From positions 1 through 9,048 of the forward strand of contig SBFT01000285.1 in the NCBI GenBank assembly GCA_006227805.1: a stretch of 9,048 nucleotides of DNA, written 5' to 3'. Both the position numbers and the translations under genes were made by a program. Numbering within the stretch: position 1 is the stretch's first letter; each line of letters begins with the position of its first letter. The DNA is from Paracoccaceae bacterium (GTDB lineage: Bacteria; Pseudomonadota; Alphaproteobacteria; Rhodobacterales; Rhodobacteraceae). The notes under the pieces are model-generated. The model searched no databases, was not told the origin of the DNA, and saw nothing but the letters and a program-made list of their open reading frames with translations. This document shows, in pieces, positions 1-6,388 of the stretch.

Positions 1-50
1 CGCGGACCGGCGGGCGCCGCCGCGCCGACCGCAGACAGGAAAACCCGCGC

Positions 51-725
51 ATGGTAGACTGGATCCAGTCCGAAGGGCTGACCCCCTACGAGGACGCGCT
101 GGCCTTCATGGACGCGCGTGTCGAGGCGATCCGCGCGGGCACCGCGGACGAGGCCGTGTGGCTTCTGGAACATCCGCCCCTCTATACCGCCGGCACCAGC
201 GCCAGGCCGCAGGACCTGGTCGATCCCGGCCGTTTCCCGGTCTTCGAGGCGCGGCGCGGCGGGCAATACACCTATCATGGGCCGGGCCAGCGGGTCGTCT
301 ACGTGATGCTGGACCTCGAGAAACGGGGCCGCGACGTGCGCTGCTTCGTGCGCGACCTCGAAACCTGGGTGATCGCCACGCTGGCCGAATTCAACCTGAC
401 GGGCCACATCCGCCCGGGCCGCGTGGGTGTCTGGATCGAACGCCCGGACAAGCCGCGCCTGCCGGGTGGAGCCATGGCCGAGGACAAGATCGCCGCCATC
501 GGCATCCGCCTGCGCCGCTGGGTCAGTTTCCACGGCATCTCGATCAACGTGGAACCCGACCTGTCGCATTTCGACGGCATCGTTCCCTGCGGCATCACCG
601 ATTACGGCGTGACCAGCCTGGTGGACCTAGGCCTGCCGGTCACCATGGACGACCTCGACGTGGCGCTGCGGCGGAGTTTCGAGACGGCGATGGCGGCGCC
701 TGCCGCCTGTGGGGTGCCGGGCTGA
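51..725 (+). CDS. lipB: Octanoyltransferase LipB (lipoyl(octanoyl) transferase)
   Basis: LipB moves the octanoyl group from octanoyl-ACP to the lipoyl domains of 2-oxoacid dehydrogenases and the glycine cleavage H protein, the first step of endogenous lipoate synthesis in the cytoplasm. The 224-aa product has the usual family length. Seen in the sequence: the substrate-pocket motif [12 protein letters not shown] (residues 69-80), the catalytic lysine K146 in the [10 protein letters not shown] stretch, FHGISINV (160-167), and the catalytic cysteine C180 in GIVPCGI. The N-terminal [11 protein letters not shown] (41-51) is also typical. The ATG at 51 is preceded by AGGA at 37-40. The frame is open to the window edge, but no start codon lies further upstream in it. 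The gene converges on yciB with 9 bp between the stop codons, so lipB ends its own transcription unit here. The last ~15 residues are Ala/Pro-rich and probably not conserved. Confidence 0.96.
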   Translation: MVDWIQSEGLTPYEDALAFMDARVEAIRAGTADEAVWLLEHPPLYTAGTSARPQDLVDPGRFPVFEARRGGQYTYHGPGQRVVYVMLDLEKRGRDVRCFVRDLETWVIATLAEFNLTGHIRPGRVGVWIERPDKPRLPGGAMAEDKIAAIGIRLRRWVSFHGISINVEPDLSHFDGIVPCGITDYGVTSLVDLGLPVTMDDLDVALRRSFETAMAAPAACGVPG

Positions 726-734
726 GCGCCGCGT

Positions 735-1442
735 TCAGAACCCGCCCGGCGCCCGCCGGGCCCGGCGCTTCCTGCCCTGCCCGCCCTTGCACTGCCCGCC
801 CTTGACCTGCCCGGGCGTCCTGCCGGGTGACTTCGCCGGTTTCCACGACGGCTTCAGCGTCCCGTGATCGACGAACAGACCGACCTGCGCGACGAAGAAG
901 ACGAAGACGATGATCGGCATGGCGATGGTCTCGAAGATGACCCAGAACTCCTCGGACTGGGTGCGCCAGACCACCTCGTTCGCCACGGCGGCAAGGACGA
1001 ACAGAAGCGTCACCCGCCGGGTCAGGATCATCCAGCCCCTGTGCGTGAGCGGAAGCGCGTCCTCCAGCACGAATTCCAGCCAGGACTGCCCCCGCATGAG
1101 CCCGACCCCGAGGATCAGGGCCAGGAGGGAATAGATCGCCGTCGGCTTCATCTTGAACAGGCTCGGGTCGTTCAGCCAGACCGACATCCCCCCGAAGACG
1201 ATCAGCATCCCGGCGATCACGATCTGCAGGCGTGTCAGCCGACCCGTCAGATACCACAGCGCGCCCGTCGCCATGAGGAAGACCGGAATGAACGCGGCCG
1301 TCACGGCGAGAAAGCCGCTGTATTCGGTGCCGCCAACAACAAAGGTGTCGTCCCTGAAGATCAGGTAGACGATCAGGAACGCAGTCAGCGGGCCGAACTC
1401 CAGCACCGCCTTCAGCGTCGGATGGAGCGGCCCTGTCGTCAT
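735..1442 (-). CDS. yciB: Inner-membrane-spanning protein YciB / septation protein A (IspZ family)
   Basis: This integral inner-membrane protein belongs to the YciB/IspZ family, implicated in envelope integrity and cell division; its biochemical activity is not settled. The 235-aa sequence shows about six hydrophobic segments (near residues 11-28, 43-66, 73-90, 101-117, 139-157, 172-191). Family signatures are KPTAIYSL (99-106), THRGW (133-137), ANEVVWRTQ (154-162) and FFVAQ (182-186). The ATG at 1442 fits the family N-terminus (PTLKAVLEFGPL, residues 8-19); reading further upstream in frame gives low-complexity, non-homologous sequence. It starts 17 bp after the HIT-gene stop, so the two are probably co-transcribed and perhaps translationally coupled; a GGATAGG sequence lies 6 nt before the start. 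Family members usually end soon after the last membrane segment. Here a basic Gly/Lys/Arg/Pro-rich tail (about 192-235) is added, partly built by a 15-bp tandem repeat. Confidence 0.92.
   Translation of the reverse strand: MTTGPLHPTLKAVLEFGPLTAFLIVYLIFRDDTFVVGGTEYSGFLAVTAAFIPVFLMATGALWYLTGRLTRLQIVIAGMLIVFGGMSVWLNDPSLFKMKPTAIYSLLALILGVGLMRGQSWLEFVLEDALPLTHRGWMILTRRVTLLFVLAAVANEVVWRTQSEEFWVIFETIAMPIIVFVFFVAQVGLFVDHGTLKPSWKPAKSPGRTPGQVKGGQCKGGQGRKRRARRAPGGF
744..761. repeat. Inverted repeat near the lipB/yciB convergence point
   Basis: GCCCGGCG (744-751) and CGCCGGGC (754-761) form a perfect 8-bp inverted repeat with a 2-bp centre, about 20 bp after the lipB stop and inside the 3' end of yciB. 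It could fold in either transcript and slow readthrough between the convergent genes. Neither side is followed by a T run, so it does not look like a standard intrinsic terminator and may only reflect high GC content. Confidence 0.3.
777..813. repeat. 15-bp tandem repeat inside the yciB 3' end
   Basis: CTGCCCGCCCTTG occurs at 777-789 and again at 792-804, a period of 15 bp, followed by a third partial copy CTGCCCG at 807-813. Because the period is a multiple of three, it encodes repeated KGGQ units in the YciB C-terminal tail (around residues 213-222) without breaking the frame. Such a short repeat can vary in copy number by replication slippage. Confidence 0.7.
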
Positions 1443-1459
1443 CCCGCGCCTATCCGATC

Positions 1460-1885
1460 CTACCCCAGCGCCGCCCGGATCTGCTCGGCCTGGGCCTTCA
1501 GCACCTCCATGTCCGCCATCTTTCCGGGCGGGCGCAGAGCGACGCCCTCGTGGCGCGGCAGGATGTGGAAATGCAGGTGGAACACCTCCTGCCCGCCCAC
1601 CGCCTCGTTGAACTGCTGCAGTGTCACGCCGCCCGCGCCGAAGGCCTTCATCACCGCATGGGCCATCACCTGAACCGTCTTCATCACGGCGGCCAGTTGT
1701 TCGGGGCTGGCGTCGAGGACGTTCCGGCAGGGGGTCTTGGGGATCACCAGGCAATGCCCGTCGGCACGCGGCATGATGTCCATGAAGGCGTAGGTGTCGG
1801 CGTCCTCATACAGCTTGAAGGACGGGATCTCTCCCCGCAGGATCTTGGCGAAGATGTTGTCCGGATCATAGGCGGGGGCGGTCAT
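1460..1885 (-). CDS. HIT family protein (histidine-triad nucleotide hydrolase, Hint-like)
   Basis: HIT proteins hydrolyse or transfer nucleoside monophosphates from phosphoramidates and related nucleotides in the cytoplasm; the physiological substrate of bacterial Hint-type members is usually unknown. The 141-aa product contains the full domain: FAKILRGEIPSFKLYED (12-28), FMDIMPRADGHCLVIPK (34-50), and the histidine triad HLHFHILP with H103, H105 and H107, where the middle H105 is the expected nucleophile. QQFNEAVGGQ (90-99) is the conserved strand before the triad. The start at 1885 has a clear Shine-Dalgarno AAAGGAG at 1892-1898 (minus strand) with 6-nt spacing. It is the first gene of a minus-strand unit with yciB 17 bp downstream and is divergent from ctaD. 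Nothing essential is missing. Confidence 0.95.
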   Translation of the reverse strand: MTAPAYDPDNIFAKILRGEIPSFKLYEDADTYAFMDIMPRADGHCLVIPKTPCRNVLDASPEQLAAVMKTVQVMAHAVMKAFGAGGVTLQQFNEAVGGQEVFHLHFHILPRHEGVALRPPGKMADMEVLKAQAEQIRAALG

Positions 1886-2002
1886 CTGGGGCTCCTTTCA
1901 CGGATTGTCCCGGATTTTCTGGGCCTTGCCGGGGCCGAGGTCAAGCGCGCCCCGGCGATGCGGCCCGGGGGCGACCTGCGCCGGAGGGTGCGTCCTTTTA
2001 TC

Positions 2003-2016
2003 TTGATCCATGTCAA
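2003..2016. promoter_or_regulatory. FNR/FixK/FnrL-type binding site
   Basis: TTGATCCATGTCAA matches the FNR-family consensus TTGAT-N4-ATCAA at 9 of 10 conserved positions (G for A in the right half). It lies in the divergent HIT-ctaD region, 104 bp before the ctaD start and 117 bp before the HIT start. In alphaproteobacteria FnrL/FnrP/FixK proteins use such sites to control respiratory oxidases with oxygen. The motif is seen directly; regulation of ctaD (or the HIT gene) is inferred. Confidence 0.6.
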
Positions 2017-2025
2017 CTTCCGGCA

Positions 2026-2054
2026 TTGAAGCACGCGCGATCACATTCTAGAAC
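2026..2054 (+). promoter_or_regulatory. Candidate ctaD promoter
   Basis: TTGAAG (2026-2031) and TAGAAC (2049-2054) are separated by 17 bp and each match 4 of 6 positions of the sigma70 -35/-10 consensus. Transcription would begin near 2061, giving a leader of about 60 nt, with the FNR-type box centred roughly 50 bp upstream. This is a weak match in a GC-rich genome and is inferred from spacing only. Confidence 0.3.
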
Positions 2055-2108
2055 CGGCGGGAACCCACGCGTGCGCCAAGGGAACCGGCCCGCGCGGCGA
2101 TATCAAGC

Positions 2109-2114
2109 AGGAGG
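2109..2114 (+). promoter_or_regulatory. Strong ribosome-binding site of ctaD
   Basis: AGGAGG is a full anti-Shine-Dalgarno match 6 nt before the ATG at 2121. It fixes the ctaD start and is the strongest ribosome-binding site in the window, in keeping with an abundant respiratory protein. Confidence 0.85.
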
Positions 2115-2120
2115 CGACAA

Positions 2121-3794
2121 ATGGCAGATGCAGCCATTCATGGCCATGAACACGAGGACCAGCGCGGTTTCTTCACCCGCTGGTTCATGTCGACGAACCA
2201 CAAGGACATCGGGATTCTCTACCTGATCACCTCGGCCATCGTCGGCTTCATCTCGGTGGCCTTCACGATCTACATGCGGCTCGAACTGATGGAGCCGGGC
2301 GTCCAGTACATGTGCCTCGAAGGCGCGCGCCTGACGGCGGCGGCCGCGGGCGAATGCACGCCCAACGGGCACCTCTGGAACGTGCTGATCACCGGCCACG
2401 GCATCCTGATGATGTTCTTCGTCGTGATTCCCGCGCTGTTCGGCGGTTTCGGCAACTATTTCATGCCGCTGCAGATCGGCGCGCCGGACATGGCCTTCCC
2501 GCGCATGAACAACCTGTCCTTCTGGCTCTATGTGGCGGGCACGTCGCTGGCGGTGGCCTCGGTGCTGGCGCCGGGCGGCAACGACCAGATGGGCTCGGGC
2601 GTGGGCTGGGTGCTCTATCCGCCGCTGTCCACCAACGAGGGCGGCATGTCGATGGACCTCGCGATCTTCGCGGTCCACGTGTCGGGCGCGTCGTCGATCC
2701 TGGGCGCGATCAACATGATCACCACCTTCCTGAACATGCGCGCGCCGGGCATGACGCTGTTCAAGGTGCCGCTCTTCTCGTGGTCGATCTTCGTCACCTC
2801 CTGGCTGATCCTGCTGTCCCTGCCGGTTCTGGCGGGCGCGATCACCATGCTGCTGATGGACCGCAACTTCGGCTTCACCTTCTTCGACCCCGCAGGCGGC
2901 GGCGATCCGGTGCTCTATCAGCACATCCTGTGGTTCTTCGGCCACCCCGAGGTCTACATCATCATCCTGCCGGGCTTCGGCATCATCAGCCACGTCATCG
3001 CCACCTTCAGCCGCAAGCCGGTCTTCGGCTACCTGCCGATGGTCTGGGCGATCATCGCGATCGGTGCGCTGGGCTTCGTCGTCTGGGCCCACCACATGTA
3101 CACCGTGGGGATGAGCGTGAACCAGCAGGCCTATTTCATGCTGGCCACCATGGTCATCGCGGTGCCGACCGGCGTGAAGGTGTTCAGCTGGATCGCCACG
3201 ATGTGGGGCGGCTCGATCGAGTTCAAGACGCCGATGCTCTGGGCTTTCGGCTTCCTGTTCCTCTTCACCGTGGGCGGCGTCACCGGCATCGTTCTCAGCC
3301 AGGCCGCCGTCGACCGCTACTATCACGACACCTATTACGTGGTCGCGCACTTCCACTACGTGATGAGCCTCGGCGCGGTCTTCGCCATCTTCGCGGGCAT
3401 CTACTTCTACCTGCCGAAGATGTCGGGCCGGATGTATCCGGAATGGGCGGGCAAGCTGCACTTCTGGGCGATGTTCATCGGGTCGAACCTGACGTTCTTC
3501 CCGCAGCACTTCCTGGGCCGCCAGGGCATGCCGCGCCGCTACATCGACTACCCGGAGGCCTTCGCCTACTGGAACTGGTGGTCGTCGATCGGCGCCTTCA
3601 TCGCCTTCGCCTCGTTCCTGTTCTTCTTCGCGGTCATCGCCTACACCCTGCTGCGCGGCGCGCGGGTGACCGAGAACAACCCCTGGAACGAATATGCCGA
3701 CACGCTGGAATGGACGCTGCCCTCGCCGCCGCCCGAACACACGTTCGAGCAGCTGCCCAAGCGCGAGGACTGGGACAAGCAACACGCGCACTGA
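2121..3794 (+). CDS. ctaD: Cytochrome c oxidase subunit I (aa3 type, haem-copper oxidase A1)
   Basis: This is the catalytic inner-membrane subunit of aa3 cytochrome c oxidase. It reduces O2 with electrons from cytochrome c and pumps protons. The 557-aa sequence has the expected 12 hydrophobic segments and every key residue. Haem a ligands are H93 (TGHG) and H412; the haem a3 ligand is H410 (AHFHY). CuB ligands are H275, H324 and H325, with the cross-linked tyrosine Y279 in GHPEVY. D-channel residues are D123 and N131, ending at E277; K353 belongs to the K channel. All positions are one less than in Paracoccus denitrificans subunit I, and the glutamate in GHPEV places it in the A1 subfamily. 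The gene stands alone, with its own ribosome-binding site and terminator. Partner subunits (ctaC, ctaE) and assembly factors are not in this window, an arrangement common in the Rhodobacteraceae. Confidence 0.98.
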   Translation: MADAAIHGHEHEDQRGFFTRWFMSTNHKDIGILYLITSAIVGFISVAFTIYMRLELMEPGVQYMCLEGARLTAAAAGECTPNGHLWNVLITGHGILMMFFVVIPALFGGFGNYFMPLQIGAPDMAFPRMNNLSFWLYVAGTSLAVASVLAPGGNDQMGSGVGWVLYPPLSTNEGGMSMDLAIFAVHVSGASSILGAINMITTFLNMRAPGMTLFKVPLFSWSIFVTSWLILLSLPVLAGAITMLLMDRNFGFTFFDPAGGGDPVLYQHILWFFGHPEVYIIILPGFGIISHVIATFSRKPVFGYLPMVWAIIAIGALGFVVWAHHMYTVGMSVNQQAYFMLATMVIAVPTGVKVFSWIATMWGGSIEFKTPMLWAFGFLFLFTVGGVTGIVLSQAAVDRYYHDTYYVVAHFHYVMSLGAVFAIFAGIYFYLPKMSGRMYPEWAGKLHFWAMFIGSNLTFFPQHFLGRQGMPRRYIDYPEAFAYWNWWSSIGAFIAFASFLFFFAVIAYTLLRGARVTENNPWNEYADTLEWTLPSPPPEHTFEQLPKREDWDKQHAH

Positions 3795-3819
3795 TCCCGA
3801 AGCGTGCGCCCTGCACAGG

Positions 3820-3852
3820 AAAGCCCCGGCCAAGGCGCCGGGGCTTTTCATT
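3820..3852 (+). terminator. Rho-independent terminator of ctaD
   Basis: An 11-bp perfect stem (AAAGCCCCGGC at 3820-3830, GCCGGGGCTTT at 3837-3847) with a 6-nt loop is followed by a T-rich tract (TTTTCATTTT). It lies 26 bp after the ctaD stop. It is the clearest intrinsic terminator in the window and separates ctaD from the DUF2244 gene. Confidence 0.92.
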
Positions 3853-3903
3853 TTGGCCCCTGCCCCTGCAAGGGTCAGCTTGCGACCGCCTGACGCGGCG
3901 CAC

Positions 3904-3931
3904 TTGCGGGGCCGGGGATGCGGATTAGAAT
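3904..3931 (+). promoter_or_regulatory. Candidate promoter for the DUF2244 gene
   Basis: TTGCGG (3904-3909) and TAGAAT (3926-3931, 5 of 6 to TATAAT) are separated by 16 bp. Placed after the ctaD terminator and about 42 bp before the ATG, they would give the downstream gene its own transcript. Inferred from sequence only. Confidence 0.4.
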
Positions 3932-3973
3932 TCCGTCCCAAGCCGCAACCCCGAGTCGCCCCGACAAGACCTG

Positions 3974-4459
3974 ATGCCCTACAGCTGGACGAAATCCGAC
4001 ACCGCGCCCGACGCCGACGAGCTGCATCTCTGGCCGCATCAATCGTTGCCGCCAAAGGGATTCGTGATCTTCATCGGGGTCACCTTCGCGATGCTGATGG
4101 TGCCGCTGATCCCGCTGCTGGGATCGGCCGTCCTCTGGGGAATCCTGCCCTTCATGCTGGCCGCGCTGGCCGCGATCTGGGCCGCGCTGCACCGCTCGCA
4201 CCGCGACGCGCAGATCCACGAGGTGCTGACGCTGTCGGGCGACCGCGCCCACCTGATGCGCCGCAATCCGCGCGGCGAGGTGCAGGAATGGGACTGCAAC
4301 CGCTACTGGGCGCGGCCCGAACTGCACGAAAAGGACGGCCCCGTGCCGCAATACGTGACGCTGTCGGGCAATGGCCGCCGGGTCGAGATCGGCGCGTTCC
4401 TGTCCGAGGAGGAACGCGTCAGCCTTTATGACGACCTCGTGCGGCGGCTGAAGGCCTGA
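3974..4459 (+). CDS. DUF2244 domain-containing membrane protein
   Basis: Small inner-membrane protein of unknown function. The 161-aa product has a short polar N-terminus with W20-P21 and SLPPKGF (24-30), two adjacent hydrophobic helices (about 29-50 and 52-72) forming a hairpin, and a soluble C-terminal half, probably cytoplasmic, ending in RRVEIGAFLSEEER (135-148). This layout, especially the V-E-I-G-x-F-L motif, is what I recognise as DUF2244. The ATG at 3974 has no strong Shine-Dalgarno; it is kept because the family N-terminus fits. The gene follows the ctaD terminator and ends 4 bp from the convergent YqeY-like gene. Position next to ctaD hints at a link to respiratory-complex biogenesis, but nothing in the protein proves it. 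Confidence 0.85.
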   Translation: MPYSWTKSDTAPDADELHLWPHQSLPPKGFVIFIGVTFAMLMVPLIPLLGSAVLWGILPFMLAALAAIWAALHRSHRDAQIHEVLTLSGDRAHLMRRNPRGEVQEWDCNRYWARPELHEKDGPVPQYVTLSGNGRRVEIGAFLSEEERVSLYDDLVRRLKA

Positions 4460-4463
4460 CGCG

Positions 4464-4928
4464 CTACTTGCCGCAGAGCTGATCCTTGACCAGCGGGCCG
4501 ACCTTGCCGAAATCCATCTGCCCGGGATAGCGGGACTTGAGCACGCCCATCACCCGGCCCATGTCGCGGATCGACCCCGCGCCGGTCTCGGCCACCGCCT
4601 CGCGGATCGCGCGGGCGACTTCCTCCGCGTCCAGCTGGCGCGGCAGGAATTCCTCGATCACGGCGATCTCGGCCAGCTCGCGTTCGGCCAGGTCCAGCCG
4701 CCCGCCTTCCTCGTAGGCGCGTGCGCTCTCCTGGCGCTGCTTGGTCATCTTGGCCAGGATCGACAGGACCTCGTCGTCGCTGACGCCGACGTCTTCGCCG
4801 GTGCCGCGGGCCTCGATGTCCTTGTCCTTGATCGCCGCGTTGATCAGCCGGAGCGTCGACAGCCGATCCGCCGCCTTGTCCTTCATGGCCTGTTTCAGGG
4901 CCGCATTGACCCTGCCACGCATATCCAT
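4464..4928 (-). CDS. GatB/YqeY domain-containing protein
   Basis: Small cytoplasmic protein related to the C-terminal tail domain of the GatB subunit of tRNA-dependent amidotransferase. Stand-alone YqeY proteins have been proposed to help aminoacyl-tRNA amidation, but their role is unproven. The 154-aa sequence is near the family's usual length (~150) and carries LSTLRLINAAIKD (23-35), KQRQESARAYEEGGR (63-77), EFLPRQL (93-99) and IRDMGRVMGVLK (120-131). I chose the ATG at 4928 because MDMRGRVNAALKQAMK matches the family N-terminus. A longer in-frame reading to 4994 adds 22 unrelated residues, and the candidate promoter would then lie inside it. A second ATG at 4922 is possible. A GGGA sequence lies about 10 nt upstream. 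The gene is divergent from carA. Confidence 0.93.
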   Translation of the reverse strand: MDMRGRVNAALKQAMKDKAADRLSTLRLINAAIKDKDIEARGTGEDVGVSDDEVLSILAKMTKQRQESARAYEEGGRLDLAERELAEIAVIEEFLPRQLDAEEVARAIREAVAETGAGSIRDMGRVMGVLKSRYPGQMDFGKVGPLVKDQLCGK

Positions 4929-4965
4929 GTTGTGCTTGTCCCATCCCCATGAGCGACAGGTGGCG

Positions 4966-4994
4966 ACCATAGCGAAAGAAAAAGCCCAGTTCAA
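4966..4994 (-). promoter_or_regulatory. Candidate promoter of the YqeY-like gene
   Basis: On the minus strand TTGAAC (4994-4989) and TATGGT (4971-4966) are spaced by exactly 17 bp, each with 4 of 6 consensus matches. Transcription would start near 4959, giving a leader of about 30 nt to the ATG at 4928. This supports the shorter start. Inferred. Confidence 0.4.
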
Positions 4995-5014
4995 CCGGCG
5001 TTCTTTGCCCCTAA

Positions 5015-5040
5015 GACATTGTTTTTATTGAATGTCCAAT
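5015..5040. repeat. AT-rich inverted repeats between the YqeY-like gene and carA
   Basis: GACATT (5015-5020) and AATGTC (5031-5036) form a perfect 6-bp inverted repeat around a 10-bp T-rich centre. The right part also forms ATTG-N6-CAAT (5027-5040). The stretch is strikingly AT-rich for this genome and lies between the two divergent candidate promoters, so it could be an operator or an AT-rich upstream promoter element. No regulator can be assigned. Confidence 0.35.
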
Positions 5041-5053
5041 AATCCCGGCAGGC

Positions 5054-5083
5054 TTGACCTGCCCCCTTGCGCTGGCCTATCTA
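5054..5083 (+). promoter_or_regulatory. Candidate carA promoter
   Basis: TTGACC (5054-5059, 5 of 6 to TTGACA) and TATCTA (5078-5083) are separated by 18 bp. Transcription would begin near 5090, with a leader of only about 25 nt. That leaves no room for a leader peptide or riboswitch before carA. Confidence 0.5.
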
Positions 5084-5098
5084 TCCGCGACCCCCGCC

Positions 5099-5105
5099 GG
5101 AAGGA
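5099..5105 (+). promoter_or_regulatory. Ribosome-binding site of carA
   Basis: GGAAGGA sits 9 nt before the ATG at 5115 and decides for this start over the in-frame ATG at 5067, which would lie inside the candidate promoter and add 16 non-conserved residues. Confidence 0.7.
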
Positions 5106-5114
5106 ACGCTGCCC

Positions 5115-6278
<1,164 letters not shown>

Positions 6279-6304
6279 GACCGCGCCGCACCGGCGGGCG
6301 ACGT

Positions 6305-6321
6305 GCCCCTCCGAGAGGGGC
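6305..6321 (+). terminator. Possible hairpin terminator after carA
   Basis: GCCCCTC (6305-6311) and GAGGGGC (6315-6321) form a 7-bp stem with a CGA loop, 26 bp after the carA stop. The following bases (GCCGTTCACC) have no T run, so it is a weak candidate; it may stop transcription with help or only protect the 3' end. Confidence 0.35.
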
Positions 6322-6336
6322 GCCGTTCACCATTGG

Positions 6337-6344
6337 TTAACCAT
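6337..6344 (+). promoter_or_regulatory. CtrA-type half-site upstream of the glycosyltransferase gene
   Basis: TTAACCAT is identical to the half-site recognised by the cell-cycle response regulator CtrA in alphaproteobacteria. It sits inside a 10-bp palindrome (TGGTTAACCA, 6334-6343), 44 bp before the ATG at 6389. The match is seen directly; binding is inferred. One 8-bp match can occur by chance, although TTAA-containing sequence is rare in GC-rich DNA. Confidence 0.45.
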
Positions 6345-6388
6345 CTGGGATCAGAAAGGCAGGGTTTCCCGGGGACCCGAGCCTTCAG

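Noticed and set aside
1..57. An open frame ending in TAG at 55-57 that could be the tail of an upstream gene overlapping the lipB start
   Set aside because: Only 18 codons of Ala/Arg/Pro-rich sequence are visible, with no identifiable homology; it cannot be told from chance in GC-rich DNA.
1443..1754. N-terminal extension of yciB to 1754
   Set aside because: It would overlap the HIT gene on the same strand in another frame and is Arg/Gly/Pro-rich; the family N-terminus begins at the ATG at 1442.
2011..2016. A perfect TTGACA on the minus strand as a -35 box for the HIT gene
   Set aside because: No acceptable -10 occurs 16-18 bp downstream, and the hexamer is part of the FNR-type box.
2051..2089. 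Direct repeat GAACCGGC (2051-2058 and 2082-2089) before ctaD
   Set aside because: Eight bp of GC-rich sequence at this distance is expected by chance; no regulator match was recognised.
2103..4055. A 650-codon open frame on the minus strand opposite ctaD and the start of the DUF2244 gene
   Set aside because: Its translation is rich in Arg, His, Asp and Glu with no recognisable domain. It mirrors the reverse complement of a GC3-biased gene, and ctaD on the other strand is certain.
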